Assembly (NCBI GenBank): GCA_963942565.1 | Contig: OZ012696.1 | Coordinates: 22,434,676 to 22,498,675 of the forward strand | DNA length: 64,000 nucleotides | Origin: Maea johnstoni | Lineage: Eukaryota > Annelida > Polychaeta > Spionida > Magelonidae | Direction of reading: 5' to 3' | In this document: positions 27,601 to 38,957 of the stretch, one piece after another | How positions within the stretch are numbered: position 1 is the first letter of the stretch | Layout: the number at the start of each line of letters is the position of its first letter | Notes under the pieces: model-generated | What the model was told of the DNA's origin: nothing | The model's database searches: none | What the model saw: the letters and a program-made list of their open reading frames with translations, nothing else | Made by a program: the position numbers and the translations under genes

Positions 27601-28550
27601 TGTAGGAGGAGTACTAGGGCATTGTTTAGAAAATACCCTTCTCCTACTACAGATCCTCTTAGGAAATGCACATTGAATTCTCACATGTACTTTTAAGCTT
27701 CGATAAATTCGTTTCTTCGTCTACGCTATGTAGGAGTACTGGGGCATTATATAGAGAATACACTTCTCCTACTACATATCCTCTTAGGAAATGCTCATTG
27801 AATTCTCACATGTACCGGCCACTGAGCTTCAATAAATTATTTTCTTCATCTAAGTTATGATGTAGGAGTACAGGGGCATTGTATAGCGAATACCAAACTC
27901 TGGCAGATCCTCTTAGGAAATTCTTATTGAATTCTCACATGTACCACTGAGCTTCGATAACTAAAATTATTTTCTTCATCTACGCTATGTAGGTGTACTG
28001 GGGCATTATATAGAGAATACACTGCTCCTACTACAGATCCTACTAGGGAATGCTCATTGAATTCTCACATGTACCACTGAGCTTTGATAAATTATTTTCT
28101 TCATCTACGCTATGTAGGACTACTGGGGCATTGTATAGACAGGGTGTTTCTAGTCATAAGAATACCTTGCTCCTACTACAGATCCTACTAGGAAATGCAC
28201 ATTGAATTCTCACATGTACTAATGAGCTTCGATAAATTCCTTTCTTCATCTACGCTATGTAGGAGTACTGGGGCATTATATAGAGAATACACTGCTCCTA
28301 CTACAGATCCTACTAGGGAATGCTCATTGAATTCTCACATGTACTACTGAGTTTCGATAAATTCTTTTCTTCTTCTAAGTTATGATGTAGGAGTACTGGG
28401 GCATTGTAAAGTGAATGTGCAGCGCTTTTGAACATTTTATAAACGGAAATGGCGCTATATAAATTCCAATTATTATTATTATTAATACCTTGCTCCTACT
28501 ACAGATCCTACTAGGAAATGCTCATCGATTGAATTCTCACATGTACTAGT
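27601..28550. repeat. Seven-unit tandem array, unit about 128 bp
   Basis: Units start at about 27601, 27729, 27861, 27988, 28113, 28258 and 28386 with TGTAGGAGTACTGGGGCATT and share CTCCTACTACAGATCCT, CATTGAATTCTCACATGTAC, GAGCTTCGATAAATT and TTTCTTCATCTACGCTATG. The fifth unit carries a short extra block (AGGGTGTTTCTAGTCATAAG) and the seventh a retroposon tail. Spacers are absent, so this is a satellite-like array and not a CRISPR. Confidence 0.95.
28408..28487 (+). mobile_element. Retroposon 3' tail inserted in tandem unit 7
   Basis: GTGCAGCGCTTTTGAACATT, then GGCGCTATATAAATTCCAAT and (TTA)n interrupt the seventh unit. The GCGCTATATAAAT plus trinucleotide tail is a widespread animal LINE/SINE 3' end; the other six units lack it, so it is an insertion. 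Confidence 0.75.
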
Positions 28551-29201
<651 letters not shown>

Positions 29202-29212
29202 TTTTGATACCC

Positions 29213-29345
29213 GGCCGGGACAGGTGAGAACGTTGCCAGTGACTTAGGGTTAAGTGGTGGTTTTCGCTCGGATCTCTAGTTTCCTCAACCAGATACAGCA
29301 ATATAGCAGAGAAGAATGTGACGAAAATAAAATTCCATGGCAGAA
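29213..29345 (+). mobile_element. SINE, 5'-truncated
   Basis: GAACGTTGCCAGTGACTTAG, GGTGGTTTTCGCTCGGATCT, GTTTCCTCAACCAG and a tail with AAAATAAAATTCC match the main SINE body. The tRNA-like head is missing and the (TA)100 sits directly upstream. Confidence 0.75.
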
Positions 29346-29378
29346 AAAGGACGATATTTAAAATTCAAAGTGAACACA

Positions 29379-29402
29379 CCCCCCCCCCCCCCCCCCCCTC
29401 CC
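29379..29402. repeat. Poly-C tract
   Basis: 20 consecutive C, then T, then CCC. Confidence 0.95.
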
Positions 29403-29695
29403 ATGGAAAACTTCACAGGCTCACCCCAGGCAGCAGTCTCAGCTGTAGAAGTGACCTACATGGTACTACTATTCTGTAGGCGATACCTGATAGCCGTGGG
29501 TTACTATCACCTGATCAAAAGCACGGTGCCAAATAGTGTGATGATACGACAAGAGATCGATAGCGACCTAGAACCAAGCAGGGGAAATGGAGGTCACTGT
29601 GATTTTAGAGAGATGCTATAATACTAGGGATTAGAAGATCTAAAATCTCGTTATGTGTGGCCATCTCGAATCTGAAAGTCTGATTAATTTAGGCG
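29403..29695. other. No supported gene
   Basis: The 94-codon plus-strand frame at 29337-29621 crosses the poly-C tract (Pro run) and shows no domain; it is not called. Confidence 0.45.
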
Positions 29696-29905
29696 GTATT
29701 GTATTGTATTGTATTGTATTGCATTGTATTGTATTGTATTGTATTGTATTGCATTGTATTGTATTGTATTGCATTGTATTGTATTGTATTGCATTGTATT
29801 GCATTGTATTGTATTGTATTGCATTGTATTGTATTGTATTGTAATGTATGTCTATTGACTGAACCTCGACGGTACAAAATCATACGGATACAGAAATCGA
29901 GTAAA
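29696..29905 (-). repeat. (GTATT)n expansion of a retroposon tail
   Basis: About 150 bases of pentamer GTATT with regular GCATT variants, joined directly to TGTATGTCTATTGACTGAAC and TACAAAATCATACGGATACA, which is the retroposon 3' end on the minus strand. At other tails (5728, 30434) the same pentamer occurs only a few times. Confidence 0.9.
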
Positions 29906-30433
29906 CGAAAAATACATATAGAAATAATAATACTTCTCCACGTGTATTTGGTGGACTGATACCTTTACTGGCTTACATATGCTTTCTTACTAGTCTGGCA
30001 TTATTATATATGGAAGGAAAGTTGAAAAGGAGTCAATTTCCAAGTGAGAAAATGATGCTAATTCTAGGTTACGTCACTACGTGTACTCGTTGGAATCCAG
30101 TCGCCCATCACGCCAATGGTAATCATTCGAGATTAGTCAATAATGTGCATTTTACTTCAAACATGAAAGGAAATAGTTATCGTAAATTGTCATGTAATCA
30201 GTCTGAATATCATACACGGTATGTGTGGTGCCAAGTCCATGTTATTGTTCTTCATCAAAGCAGTAGCATACACGTAAATAACAGGTTATAGGAAACTTCC
30301 ACCCCCCTTATCGATTCTATAGATTGATTATTCATGATATCTGGTTTGGCCAGGTTCCATTGTAAAGGTTAATTCGGGTGAGTTCCGTTCGATTGACGTT
30401 TTGATGTTTTTTATCATTTGGAATGCAATTGTC
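29906..30433. other. No supported gene
   Basis: A 93-codon plus frame at 30010-30291 has no recognisable family and no splice context worth calling. Confidence 0.45.
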
Positions 30434-30690
30434 ATGTATTGTATTGTATGTTTATGGACTGCACATAGAAAAGTACAGAATCATACAGATTGCAAAAGAT
30501 ATTTTCTAAAGGGACCGACAAAGTTAACATGAATAACCTAAATTAATTTGGAAAAGTAGAAACATGGAGAACAAACAAAAATAAGGATACAACAATAAGA
30601 GAGAACATAGGATAGGGAAATATAACAAAATAAGTAAAACAAGAGGAAAAGAGGATATATGCGGTGACCTTTGAATAAAGGATTGGTCGA
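30434..30690 (-). mobile_element. Retroposon 3' end with part of body
   Basis: TGTATTGTATTGTATGTTTA, TGGACTGCACATAGAAAAGT and ACAGAATCATACAG, followed by a long A-rich purine run. On the minus strand this reads as a T-rich 3' untranslated-type segment ending GCAGTCCATAAACATACAAT. No reverse transcriptase sequence remains. Confidence 0.6.
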
Positions 30691-31108
30691 AAAACTATAT
30701 ACGATTCGTTCGATTGATGATTTGATGTTTTTTATCATATGGAATGTAATGCGTGTCCTCTTGACATTCCTTGGGTTATGGATCAAGACTGCGCACGCGC
30801 ATGATTGAACACGGAAGTAGTAGGTATATGGGATATCAGCAGCCAAGCGGAAGTGAACAGCCATTTTCCTTGCTGTTCACACCTAGTGAAAAACACTCCA
30901 TATTACACTAAATAGCAGCGACACTCTTGAGCTCACCTAAGCAACACATGCTTCCATACAAACATGTGTGCAGTACCTACATGTAGTATGGCGTGGTTAG
31001 TCATTTCTATACCTGTATCCTGACTAGGTTAGCAGCCTTAACTGATTATTGAACCACCCCTTACTTCCGGTGTGGGCGTGTCCTACCTCAGTCATGCCTA
31101 TGATGGTT
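30691..31108. other. No supported gene
   Basis: Includes a CGCACGCGCATG patch near 30790. Nothing else stands out. Confidence 0.45.
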
Positions 31109-31312
31109 CCGCCAGATATTGCCGTTATGATTTATGATACTTTTGATAATTACTTGAAAATTCAGATTTATATACAAAATGTTTGAAAGCTTGCAGCGTA
31201 GGGAAATTCAGATTAGTGTTTATCCTTCAAATATTACTACAGTTTTACCCTTTTAAATATTTCATCAGATTTGTCAGGTTGTGTTTGGTCGTTGCGAGCA
31301 ATAATGGGTAAA
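31109..31312 (+). mobile_element. Family B MITE, degenerate
   Basis: TTATGATTTATGATACTTTT, a ATATTACTACAGTTTTACCC block and the end AGCAATAATGGGTAA align with the 19085 and 21238 copies. Both terminal TTAA sites have decayed. Confidence 0.6.
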
Positions 31313-31571
31313 AGTTACCATCGTTCTAGCAGATAGTTGGTCTTTATGATGGATAGGGGAAGATAGCTGTTACAAAGGCTATTCGAGTACAGGAGGTCAT
31401 CTTCGCAACTCCGAAGTATTCACTTCACAACTTTCACAATGTGCTTTTAGGAAACGGCAGGGTTTACCTTATGAAGCTCATACCAGGTATTCTGGTATGA
31501 TGCACATTAATCACATTCATAACTACCTCCCCCTCCCCCCCTCAGACACATACACACACACACACTAGCAC

Positions 31572-31780
31572 ATCTGGATTTCACCATATTGCTCGTAATT
31601 GTTGTGACTAGCCAATTGTGACTGGCGGAGGAAACCGCAGTACTAAGCTAAAGACACCGCCTTACCCCAACTCACTGGCAACTTCCTCACATGTCCCGGA
31701 TGGGATTCGAACCCGGACATTAGGGAGAGACATATAGCAGTGAGTGGCAAAGCCTTAGATCACATGGTCATTAGGGCACG
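31572..31780 (-). mobile_element. tRNA-derived SINE, near full length
   Basis: Minus-strand copy with an intact B box (plus-strand GGGATTCGAACCC at about 31701), the CAACTCACTGGCAACTTCCT block and CACCATATTGCTCGTAATTG at the tail side. The A-rich tail is short. Confidence 0.82.
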
Positions 31781-32148
31781 CCCTCACACGAACAGAACGT
31801 CATAGATAACAGAAACATATGATTCATTTAGCCCACTACAGACGTGGTATCTCTGGTTTATCGCCGTATCACATATCGTGACCTTAATTGCAGCCTACCT
31901 GCTTGCTTGCCTACAGCCCCCTGGCGGCGCTAGAGGGAACTATGGTTGGCTATGTACTCTGAGCACTAATGGTCGTTGGGTCTGGTTAGTACATAGTGGC
32001 AGCCTGTAGGCAGACTGATGACACACGTTAGCAGAGACAGCCATAGCGAGAGCAGGCACGTCGCCAGAAATGCGGGAGAGGCAGACAAGTCGCCAACCAC
32101 AGACGTCTGGACTGATGCTCATGTACTGGTTTGACCAGTTCGCATGGA
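31781..32148. other. No supported gene
   Basis: A 132-codon minus-strand frame (31940-32338) lies half in this stretch and half in the MITE beyond it, so it is not a real gene in its present form. Confidence 0.5.
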
Positions 32149-32305
32149 TACGATGGTGCAGGTTTGAACGACAGAAAACATTTTTTCTTTTTTCTGCTGT
32201 TTTTTTTTTGAAAAACGGTGGAAAAGGAAATTCACATTTTTTTCTGTCGTTTTCCAGAAAAAAAGAAAATATTTCTTTGCTGCCGTTCACACCTGCACCA
32301 TCGTA
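32149..32305 (+). mobile_element. Short TA-flanked MITE, family D (157 bp)
   Basis: TACGATGGTGCAGGTTTGAA at the left and CGTTCACACCTGCACCATCG followed by TA at the right. The T-rich left half and A-rich right half around GAAAAACGGTGGAAAAGG make the whole element nearly self-complementary. Second copy of the 3093 element, longer in the middle. Confidence 0.78.
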
Positions 32306-32330
32306 CACGGAACGTTCGTATGACATTTTG

Positions 32331-32750
32331 TAACCCATTTAAACTCGCAGCGTCCAGAATCTTGGTGAAATCCTTTAGACAAAAGCGTTTTGGTCAAAAC
32401 AAGTTAGCTCTTCCAATGCTAAGGCTGATTGCGTCCAAAACACAAGGATGAAGAGAATTTTTGGAAAGCATCTAAAGCATGTCATATTGGTATTCATTGG
32501 ATAGCTCTCGCTGAGTACTGTCATATGAGTACCCTTGTGTCAGGGTTTCAGTCAATTTTCAGCGTTTTCTCAATCATTTTGTATTGTAAAATTAGCAACC
32601 AGCAGCGTTAAAGGGGAAATGTTGATGAGTAAACTACCTTCCTTCAAATAGTTTGTAAAATCTTTCTAAATTGTTAAGCTCTTATCAAAATGATCGTTCA
32701 TCCTAACTAAAATCTGGAGGATCTCTTCAATATGATGTGAGTTATAGGTA
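32331..32750 (-). mobile_element. Family B MITE split by a family A MITE
   Basis: Left part 32331-32403 (TAACCCATTTAAACTCGCAG, TTTAGACAAAAGCGTTTTGG) and right part 32612-32750 (TTCCTTCAAATAGTTTGTAA, TCAAAATGATCGTTC) together match the reverse complement of the 21238 copy, with the family A element in between. The right end is poorly defined. Confidence 0.65.
32404..32611 (+). mobile_element. TTAA-flanked MITE, family A, nested
   Basis: Interior blocks CTCTTCCAATGCTAAGGCTG, TTGGTATTCATTGGATAGCT and CAGGGTTTCAGTCA are intact; the right border is TTAA and the left has decayed to TTAG. It sits inside a family B element, so it arrived later. Confidence 0.83.
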
Positions 32751-32771
32751 GTGCCAATTTTTTTTAATGAA

Positions 32772-32945
32772 GGGGCAGCCTCCATGACTGCGTAGTCTAT
32801 GCAATGTGCACTGACTGCTAGCTTTGTCCCTCCACTCTAGAGGTCTAGGGTTTAATCCCTACCTGACTCAGGTGAAGAGATTACCAATGCTTTAAGTTTA
32901 GACGCTACCTTTCCCGAGTAGTCCGATTTTCCCCAAATTATCTAT
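32772..32945 (+). mobile_element. SINE, head part
   Basis: A tRNA-like head GTAGTCTATGCAATGTGCAC and CTGACTGCTAGCTTTGTCCC with a mutated B box GGGTTTAATCCCTA is followed by a body that has lost most of the family motifs. It matches the head of the 1866 and 31572 copies. Confidence 0.6.
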
Positions 32946-33108
32946 GACTAATCCTTTACCGGAATAGAATACAGATAAAAGAGAAATTCCAACTCCAAAA
33001 CTCTAAATATTCTAATAATTGTAAATATGCATATTTTATATTTGAGTATTAAATAGACTGTATATTTGTCATAGGAAACAAATGATCTAGATGCCTGATT
33101 GTCTGTTT

Positions 33109-33314
33109 GTAACTCCTCCAATACTAAGGCTACTTTCGTCCAAGGCACAAGGACACAAAACGATTTTTGAAAACCCTGTCATGTTGGTATTAATTGGATA
33201 GCTCTCGCTGAGTACTTTCAGGTGAATACCCATACGCCAGGGTTTCAGTCTTTTCTCATTATGTTTGCATCATTTTGTACTGGTCATTTTGGCCACCAGT
33301 AGCATAAGGGTTAA
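33109..33314 (+). mobile_element. TTAA-flanked MITE, family A
   Basis: AACTCCTCCAATACTAAGGC at the left (outer TTAA decayed) and CCACCAGTAGCATAAGGGTT followed by AA at the right. Lies about 500 bases from the nested copy and in the same orientation. Confidence 0.87.
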
Positions 33315-33593
33315 GTATACGAAGAGATGAACCTAACTTACGAACGAGAGAATGTTTATGGATGGTGTTGAGAGATGACCAGCAGAGAGTCTCTGTTCCA
33401 TGGCTTGAGGCAGGAACCTGTCGAGGTGTCCTAATAGTTAGTATAGGTACATTACAGCCCAAATGCCCTACGTCTAAGGTCATCCTGTTATTATTTACAA
33501 CAGCAACACACACACACGTAAAGTTAGGGCATCTTCTGTCAATACATGGAAAGGAACAGGCAGTACAACCACCAGTCTCTCCCTCTCTCTCTC

Positions 33594-33875
<282 letters not shown>

Positions 33876-35026
33876 GATGTGTGACCGTCTGTATTGAAAT
33901 ACACCTTTCATTTAACATATATGGACTAGGTCTACTATACATATCACTAATATGCGAACTAAATTGAATATTTACTTGTGTGTTACCAGGTGTTATGTTT
34001 GTGTATGTACTGTGCTTTTCTTGCTGTTTAGTCTGTAACAACCCTCTGCTATATGCTCTATGTGACACCAGTTATGTCAGACCATGTATATAGTGGTTGC
34101 ATGAAATGTGCCTTTTATGACCAAACCTTTTTGTGGAAACAGCCAGTTGAAATGACCGTCTGAAATTTTGATAAACAACTGCTGAGGAGAAACTCTTGAA
34201 ATCGACATATTCATCGAGTCATAACCTTAGATGTGATTAAAATTGGAGGTTATAGCTAAAATGATATATACATTAACGTCAATGTGGCAAAACTAGGAAC
34301 AACGGACATATGAGTCATCTATCCGTACCATGTGCTTATCAAAAGTTATGTAATAAATTCCAGCTTTTTGCCAAACCTTATACTTGAAGGGGCGCCAACT
34401 CTACTTAAGGATGCACATATTAGCCATTCCTTGAGCCCAGGCATGCGATATTTTTGCATTACGTTATCAAATAATAAGACTATCAAGTAGTTATTACATA
34501 TTACGTCTATTAATAAATTTCTCCCTAGGAAGCAATATATTCTTAAGAAAAGAAGTACGTTTTGAATCTTATCCCACAGCCTTCCATGAATCAGTTTTAG
34601 AGCAAGTAGGTGGTTTACAGCATTTTATGTGAGAATTTCATGTTTAGTTACCCTAAATCAGAGATCCTGACATTGCGTGACTTTACGAGACTTTACGTGA
34701 TTTAATAGGGTTCTTAGGGTACACTCAGGGTACGTGGGTGTTAGTGGGGTGAACACTGTGTTAAGATAACCTTTATCAGAGCTTTGAATACCCGGGTGCC
34801 ACAAGAAGGGTTCGCAGTGGACCACATACCATTGCCACCCCTACCCCTTATCGGGATGTTTGATTTAAGATGAGAGGATAATCACACACACAGACATTCA
34901 CACATACTCGTTGCTCATAAAACTGACGAGCCAGAAAATGATGGTCAGCCCCGGGTTGTGATTCGTCATGCCCAAATACCCTTGATGGACTTGTGGCAGA
35001 TATTTCTGTCACCTCAATATAAGGAG
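33876..35026. other. No supported gene
   Basis: Unique AT-rich sequence of more than 1 kb with no frame above 60 codons outside the microsatellite edge. Confidence 0.5.
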
Positions 35027-35530
35027 AATGAGTGCTGACCCTAAATGTTGGGTTGCACTTCAGTGAAAACAGCCAGGTTTGAGTTCATTCATTTCACGTG
35101 AACTGATAAGTTGAACTCTCTGTCTTAAGGTTATGGCTAAACATCATGCATGTTTGAGTGCTGACCCTAAATATAGGGTTGTACTTCAGTGAAAACAGCC
35201 AGGGTTGAGGTCATTCATTTCATGTGACTGATATAATGAACTCTTAATCTCAAGGTTATGGCTAAACATCGTGCATGTTTGAGGGTTCAGAGCAATTGAC
35301 ACAATTCATGGTACATGTGTAGAACCCACCCAACTCAGGTCAACTGGTATTATAGAATCTTTGTTTAAGGTTATGGCTACATATCATGCATGTGTGAGGG
35401 TTCAAAGCAATCCCACTATTCATGGTAAAACCCACCCAACCCTGAGGTCAACTGATATCATAATATCTTTCTTTTGAGGTTATGGCTACATATCATGTAT
35501 GTGCGAGGTTTCAAAGCAATTAACCTGTTA
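35027..35530. repeat. Tandem array, four units of about 110-126 bp in two subtypes
   Basis: Units begin at about 35027, 35153, 35278 and 35393, each ending AAGGTTATGGCTA...CATGCATGT. Units 1-2 share GAGTGCTGACCCTAAAT and TCAGTGAAAACAGCCAGG; units 3-4 share GAGGGTTCA, ATTCATGGTA and ACCCACCCAAC instead. A fifth partial unit begins at about 35502. Confidence 0.88.
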
Positions 35531-35718
35531 TCGTTTGGAGCGTGTATGCATTGCGACGTATCTTAAGGCATGTCCTAATGACCACGTATTTTCTAAGTAA
35601 TATTCCTTTTTCAAAGACCCCTTAATGATCGCGTTTAAAGTCAGAAATATCCCTTCTTCAAAAATCCACCTAGCTTTGGCACTACCTTGAGTGCCATTAT
35701 GATATACATGTTACTTGA

Positions 35719-35930
35719 TTAACCCGTATGCTGGTGTTGGCTACTTTAGCCAATACACAATGATGCAAAACACCTAACAAATGACTGAACCCCTGGCACA
35801 TGGGTACTCATCTGTGGATACTCGGAGCAAGCAATCCAATTAAAACCAACATGACAAGGTTTAGATGGATCTCAAAAATCTTTGCATCCTTGTGCTTTGG
35901 AGAAAGTAGCCTCAGCATTGGGAGGGTTAA
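35719..35930 (-). mobile_element. TTAA-flanked MITE, family A
   Basis: TTAACCCGTATGCTGGTGTT at the left and CTCAGCATTGGGAGGGTTAA at the right, both TTAA borders intact. The interior is more diverged than in other copies (GAGCAAGCAATCCAATTAA replaces the usual AGCGAGAGCTATCC block). Confidence 0.87.
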
Positions 35931-36034
35931 TTACCTTATCTGTGGTGATAAAATAATGATATGAAACTATAGCACTACTATTGTCCCTACATGAAGGACC
36001 TATGGCAACAGAGAACAAAGTCATGTACTTCTAC

Positions 36035-36100
36035 TGCTCGAGTCGCCAGTGGCGACTGTCATACAGCCATGTAGTCGCCAGTGGCGACTGTCACACCACC
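36035..36100. repeat. Twofold repeat of the palindrome GTCGCCAGTGGCGAC
   Basis: GTCGCCA-G-TGGCGAC, a palindrome with seven-base arms and one central base, occurs twice within about 40 bases, each time followed by TGTCA. Confidence 0.85.
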
Positions 36101-36130
36101 ATGTGCACTTATTGACCCCCAATAAAGACA

Positions 36131-36440
36131 TTTGGTAGTTCTCTTTGTGAGCTGAGTTTTCAACTTAGTGTTCTATTCTCTTACCCAGTTTATTTGACGG
36201 GTTTGTCGGTAATTCTCTTTGTGAACTGAGTTTTCGACTGAACTTTCTACGATCTTACCCCGTTATTTTAACGGTAGGTCGGCGGTTCCCTCCGTGAACT
36301 GAGTTTTCAACTGAGTGTTATGCTTTCTTACCAAGCTGTTTTAAATGATAGTTCGGCCGTTCTCTCTGTAACATGAGTTGTCTTCCGAGTTTTGTTTTCT
36401 CACCAAGCTGTTTTAAAGGTTAGGTTGGTGTTTCCTGAAA
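36131..36440. repeat. Four-unit tandem array, unit about 73 bp
   Basis: Units share GTTCTCTTTGTGA, CTGAGTTTTCAACT and a CTTACC...TTTTAA block, starting near 36131, 36201, 36274 and 36347. Moderately diverged, so the array is not recent. Confidence 0.85.
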
Positions 36441-37630
36441 GTCCTTAAGTGTGGCTCAACAAGAAATTTAGATACAATGGTTTTCTATGTATAACTTTTA
36501 TTCTCACATATACCTGGCATATCCTTATCAACCCTAGTAACTAAACGGGTCGACGTAACATGTCATCCTTTTAGTTGCTACAATATCATGAATAAAATGT
36601 ATAATTAATAGGAATACGTAATGGAGTGAGAGCAGGGCGTTGAACTCATTGTCACTTCGCGCTTCAGTTGATATTCCCAAATGCTAAGCACTAGCAGAAA
36701 AATGTCACAGTGTTTCTTTTTCTACAAGTTAGTTTATAAAAAATAAACAATGTGCACGTAAATCAGTGATATTGATATTTGAAATGAACACATTTTCACT
36801 GACACCAATTGACCTGTAGGTCATCTTGTTATAAGAGTAAACTGATGCATGTTTATGTAACGTGAATGGTGCTGTAGAAAGGGAGATATATCAAGGAGGA
36901 AAATCCGTATACCTTCGCACACAGACCAAGATATAGACTATCCAGTAAACTGGTTTCGACAAAACCTGATTGCCACTCAGGTGCCATGAAATATTCAACT
37001 TTTCAATCAGAAAAAGTAGGCTTTTTGCTGAGATTCAAGTCATGAGTATACAGTTCCTAACAAAATAATCTGCAAAGCTACCCTGAATACCAGCATTTTC
37101 ATAACGTCTGACATCAGAGTGGAATAGATAGCTCAGATAACTCACTGCCTGCAGCGAACACCTGAGATTGGACATTATAACTCAGTGTGGTTGTAAAAAG
37201 GCTCCAATTACCGTTTTACTCTATGAAACCTTACCCCATAAAAATAATGCAAATAGGTTTAAGTACTTTATGTAATCTTCCCCGTACGAAAAAGAGCAAA
37301 TTGTTTGATGCAATATGATCAGAGCATGCGGAGTAAAAAAAGCCAAAAATGAGACGACACTGTGCGATTGTTCACTTATATACTACCATCATAAATATTG
37401 CAACATTGTTTCGTCCAAGGTTACATATTTCAAGGTTTTATGTAACGTAGACATATTACCCTGGAAACCGCAGAGTAAAAACAGTGATGCACCTGTATAT
37501 GTTTTTTCAATCGATCTATCTTTTCCTGACTTATAGTTATGGTTATATCTCTCTAATATCATCTTTTGAAAACTATCAAACAGGTGTTAATCAGAGTGCT
37601 AACTACAAGATTATATGAACGTGTCGTAAT
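36441..37630. other. No supported gene
   Basis: AT-rich unique sequence. The 73-codon plus frame at 37315-37536 has no recognisable domain. Confidence 0.5.
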
Positions 37631-37695
37631 TGTCAGTTCATTGACTTTACTGTACAGGTACAAAATCATGCAATAAATATTATTTCCTCAAATCA
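37631..37695 (-). mobile_element. Retroposon 3' tail, degenerate
   Basis: GTTCATTGACTTTACTGTAC followed by AGGTACAAAATCATGCAATA resembles the tails at 5728 and 30434, without the pentamer repeat. Confidence 0.45.
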
Positions 37696-37743
37696 TAGTA
37701 ATGCAACATAAAGATAGTATACGAAAAGGTCCAGACACAGACA

Positions 37744-37838
37744 TACTGTAAATTCGGAAAAGATTGCATTAGTTTAATTTTTGCGATTTTTTAGCGTTTA
37801 GCCTCGGACGCAAAATTAAAAATCGATTTTCTACAGTA
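37744..37838. mobile_element. Very short TA-flanked inverted repeat element (95 bp)
   Basis: Begins TACTGTAAATTCGGAAAAG and ends GATTTTCTACAGTA. Internal arms TTTAATTTTTGCG and CGCAAAATTAAA pair around GCGTTTAGCCTCG. Format is that of a tiny Tc1/mariner-type MITE; no second copy is seen. Confidence 0.5.
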
Positions 37839-38206
37839 GACAACATGGTATGTATAGCACACACAAACAGCCAACCATTATATCAACATTTGCCGTGAGT
37901 TTGTGTTTTATTCTCCAAAATATCAAAAGTTAGGCTTTTTATTTGATGTAGACCTTTAGGCAAGAATGAGTTAAATCACGAAGAAGCTAGATAATTATGT
38001 CACTTGTAAAGGTCAGAATTGCTCATGGCAAGACCACCTCGATCCTCGGGTCACTCGGCCAGAGACAGCAGATGACCCCGGTTCATGCAGTAGGTCATCG
38101 AGGATAGAGCATCAGTAGCCTCTGGGCACGTGTACGTCTATTAACTAGATCAATAACAACATCTCACTAGCATTACCGGGATTAATGATACCATGCCCAC
38201 ACGTGT

Positions 38207-38716
38207 GCTACAGAATGCTTTATTTCACGATTTTTACGGTTTTAACGGTTTTGAATGTGAACTTTCGCTCACTGACACCTTGTTTGGTATATCCATACAA
38301 ATTGTCAATTCTCAATATGACTCAAACTAACTTCGAGTCACTTGAAATTTTCGCACATGCCATAAGCACCCGACGGCTACAGAGTACTTAATTTTACGAT
38401 TTCTACGCTTTTAGCGGTTTTAGATGTGAACTTTAGCTTACTGACACATTGTTTGGTATATCAATATAAATTGTAAATTCTCGATATGGACAATTCAAAC
38501 TAACTTAGAGTCACTTGGAACTTTCGCACATTCCATAAGCATCCGAGTGCTAGAGAGTACTTAATTTTACGACTTTTACGCCTTTAGCAGTTTTGGATGT
38601 GAACTTTCGGTTACTGACATCTTGTTCGGTATACCAATATAAACTGTAAATTATCAATATGGGCTACTCAAACGAACTTAGAATCACTTGAAACTTTCTC
38701 ACATGCCATGAGCATG
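38207..38716. repeat. Three-unit tandem array, unit about 170 bp
   Basis: Units start at about 38207, 38376 and 38549 with GCTACAGAGTACTTAATTTT and share GATGTGAACTTTCG, TTACTGACA, TTGTTTGGTATA and CACTTGAAACTTTCGCACAT. The first unit differs most at its left end. Confidence 0.9.
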
Positions 38717-38778
38717 GCTTGTAGACTGGATGACCTGCAGTGGAGACACACAGCGATTAGTGGCTGCGCAATTCGTTA

Positions 38779-38957
38779 TACAGGCAACTCTGCTTAATCC
38801 GGACTGATGTGAACCCTAAATTTCTGTCCGGATCAGGCAAAATCAGGATTACACGTTTAGGAATTATTTGTATAGGAAGGGACTGGAACCTTCTATTCTA
38901 TCCGTTTTAGAAGAAAATCCGGATTACACATGTCCGGGTTAAGCGGAGTTGCCTGTA
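38779..38957 (+). mobile_element. pogo-like TA-flanked MITE (179 bp)
   Basis: TA-CAGGCAACTCTGCTTAAT at the left and AGCGGAGTTGCCTG-TA at the right. Inner ends contain AATCCGGA, reminiscent of pogo/Tigger ends. A second copy with the same length and orientation lies at 52824-53003. No transposase sequence. Confidence 0.82.

Noticed and set aside
27601-28550. CRISPR-like regular repeat spacing
   Set aside because: The whole unit is repeated with no unique spacers and the unit is about 128 bases, so it is a tandem array in an animal genome.
31940-32338. 132-codon minus-strand frame
   Set aside because: Half of it is MITE sequence, including Lys- and Phe-rich runs produced by the A/T-rich middle of that element.
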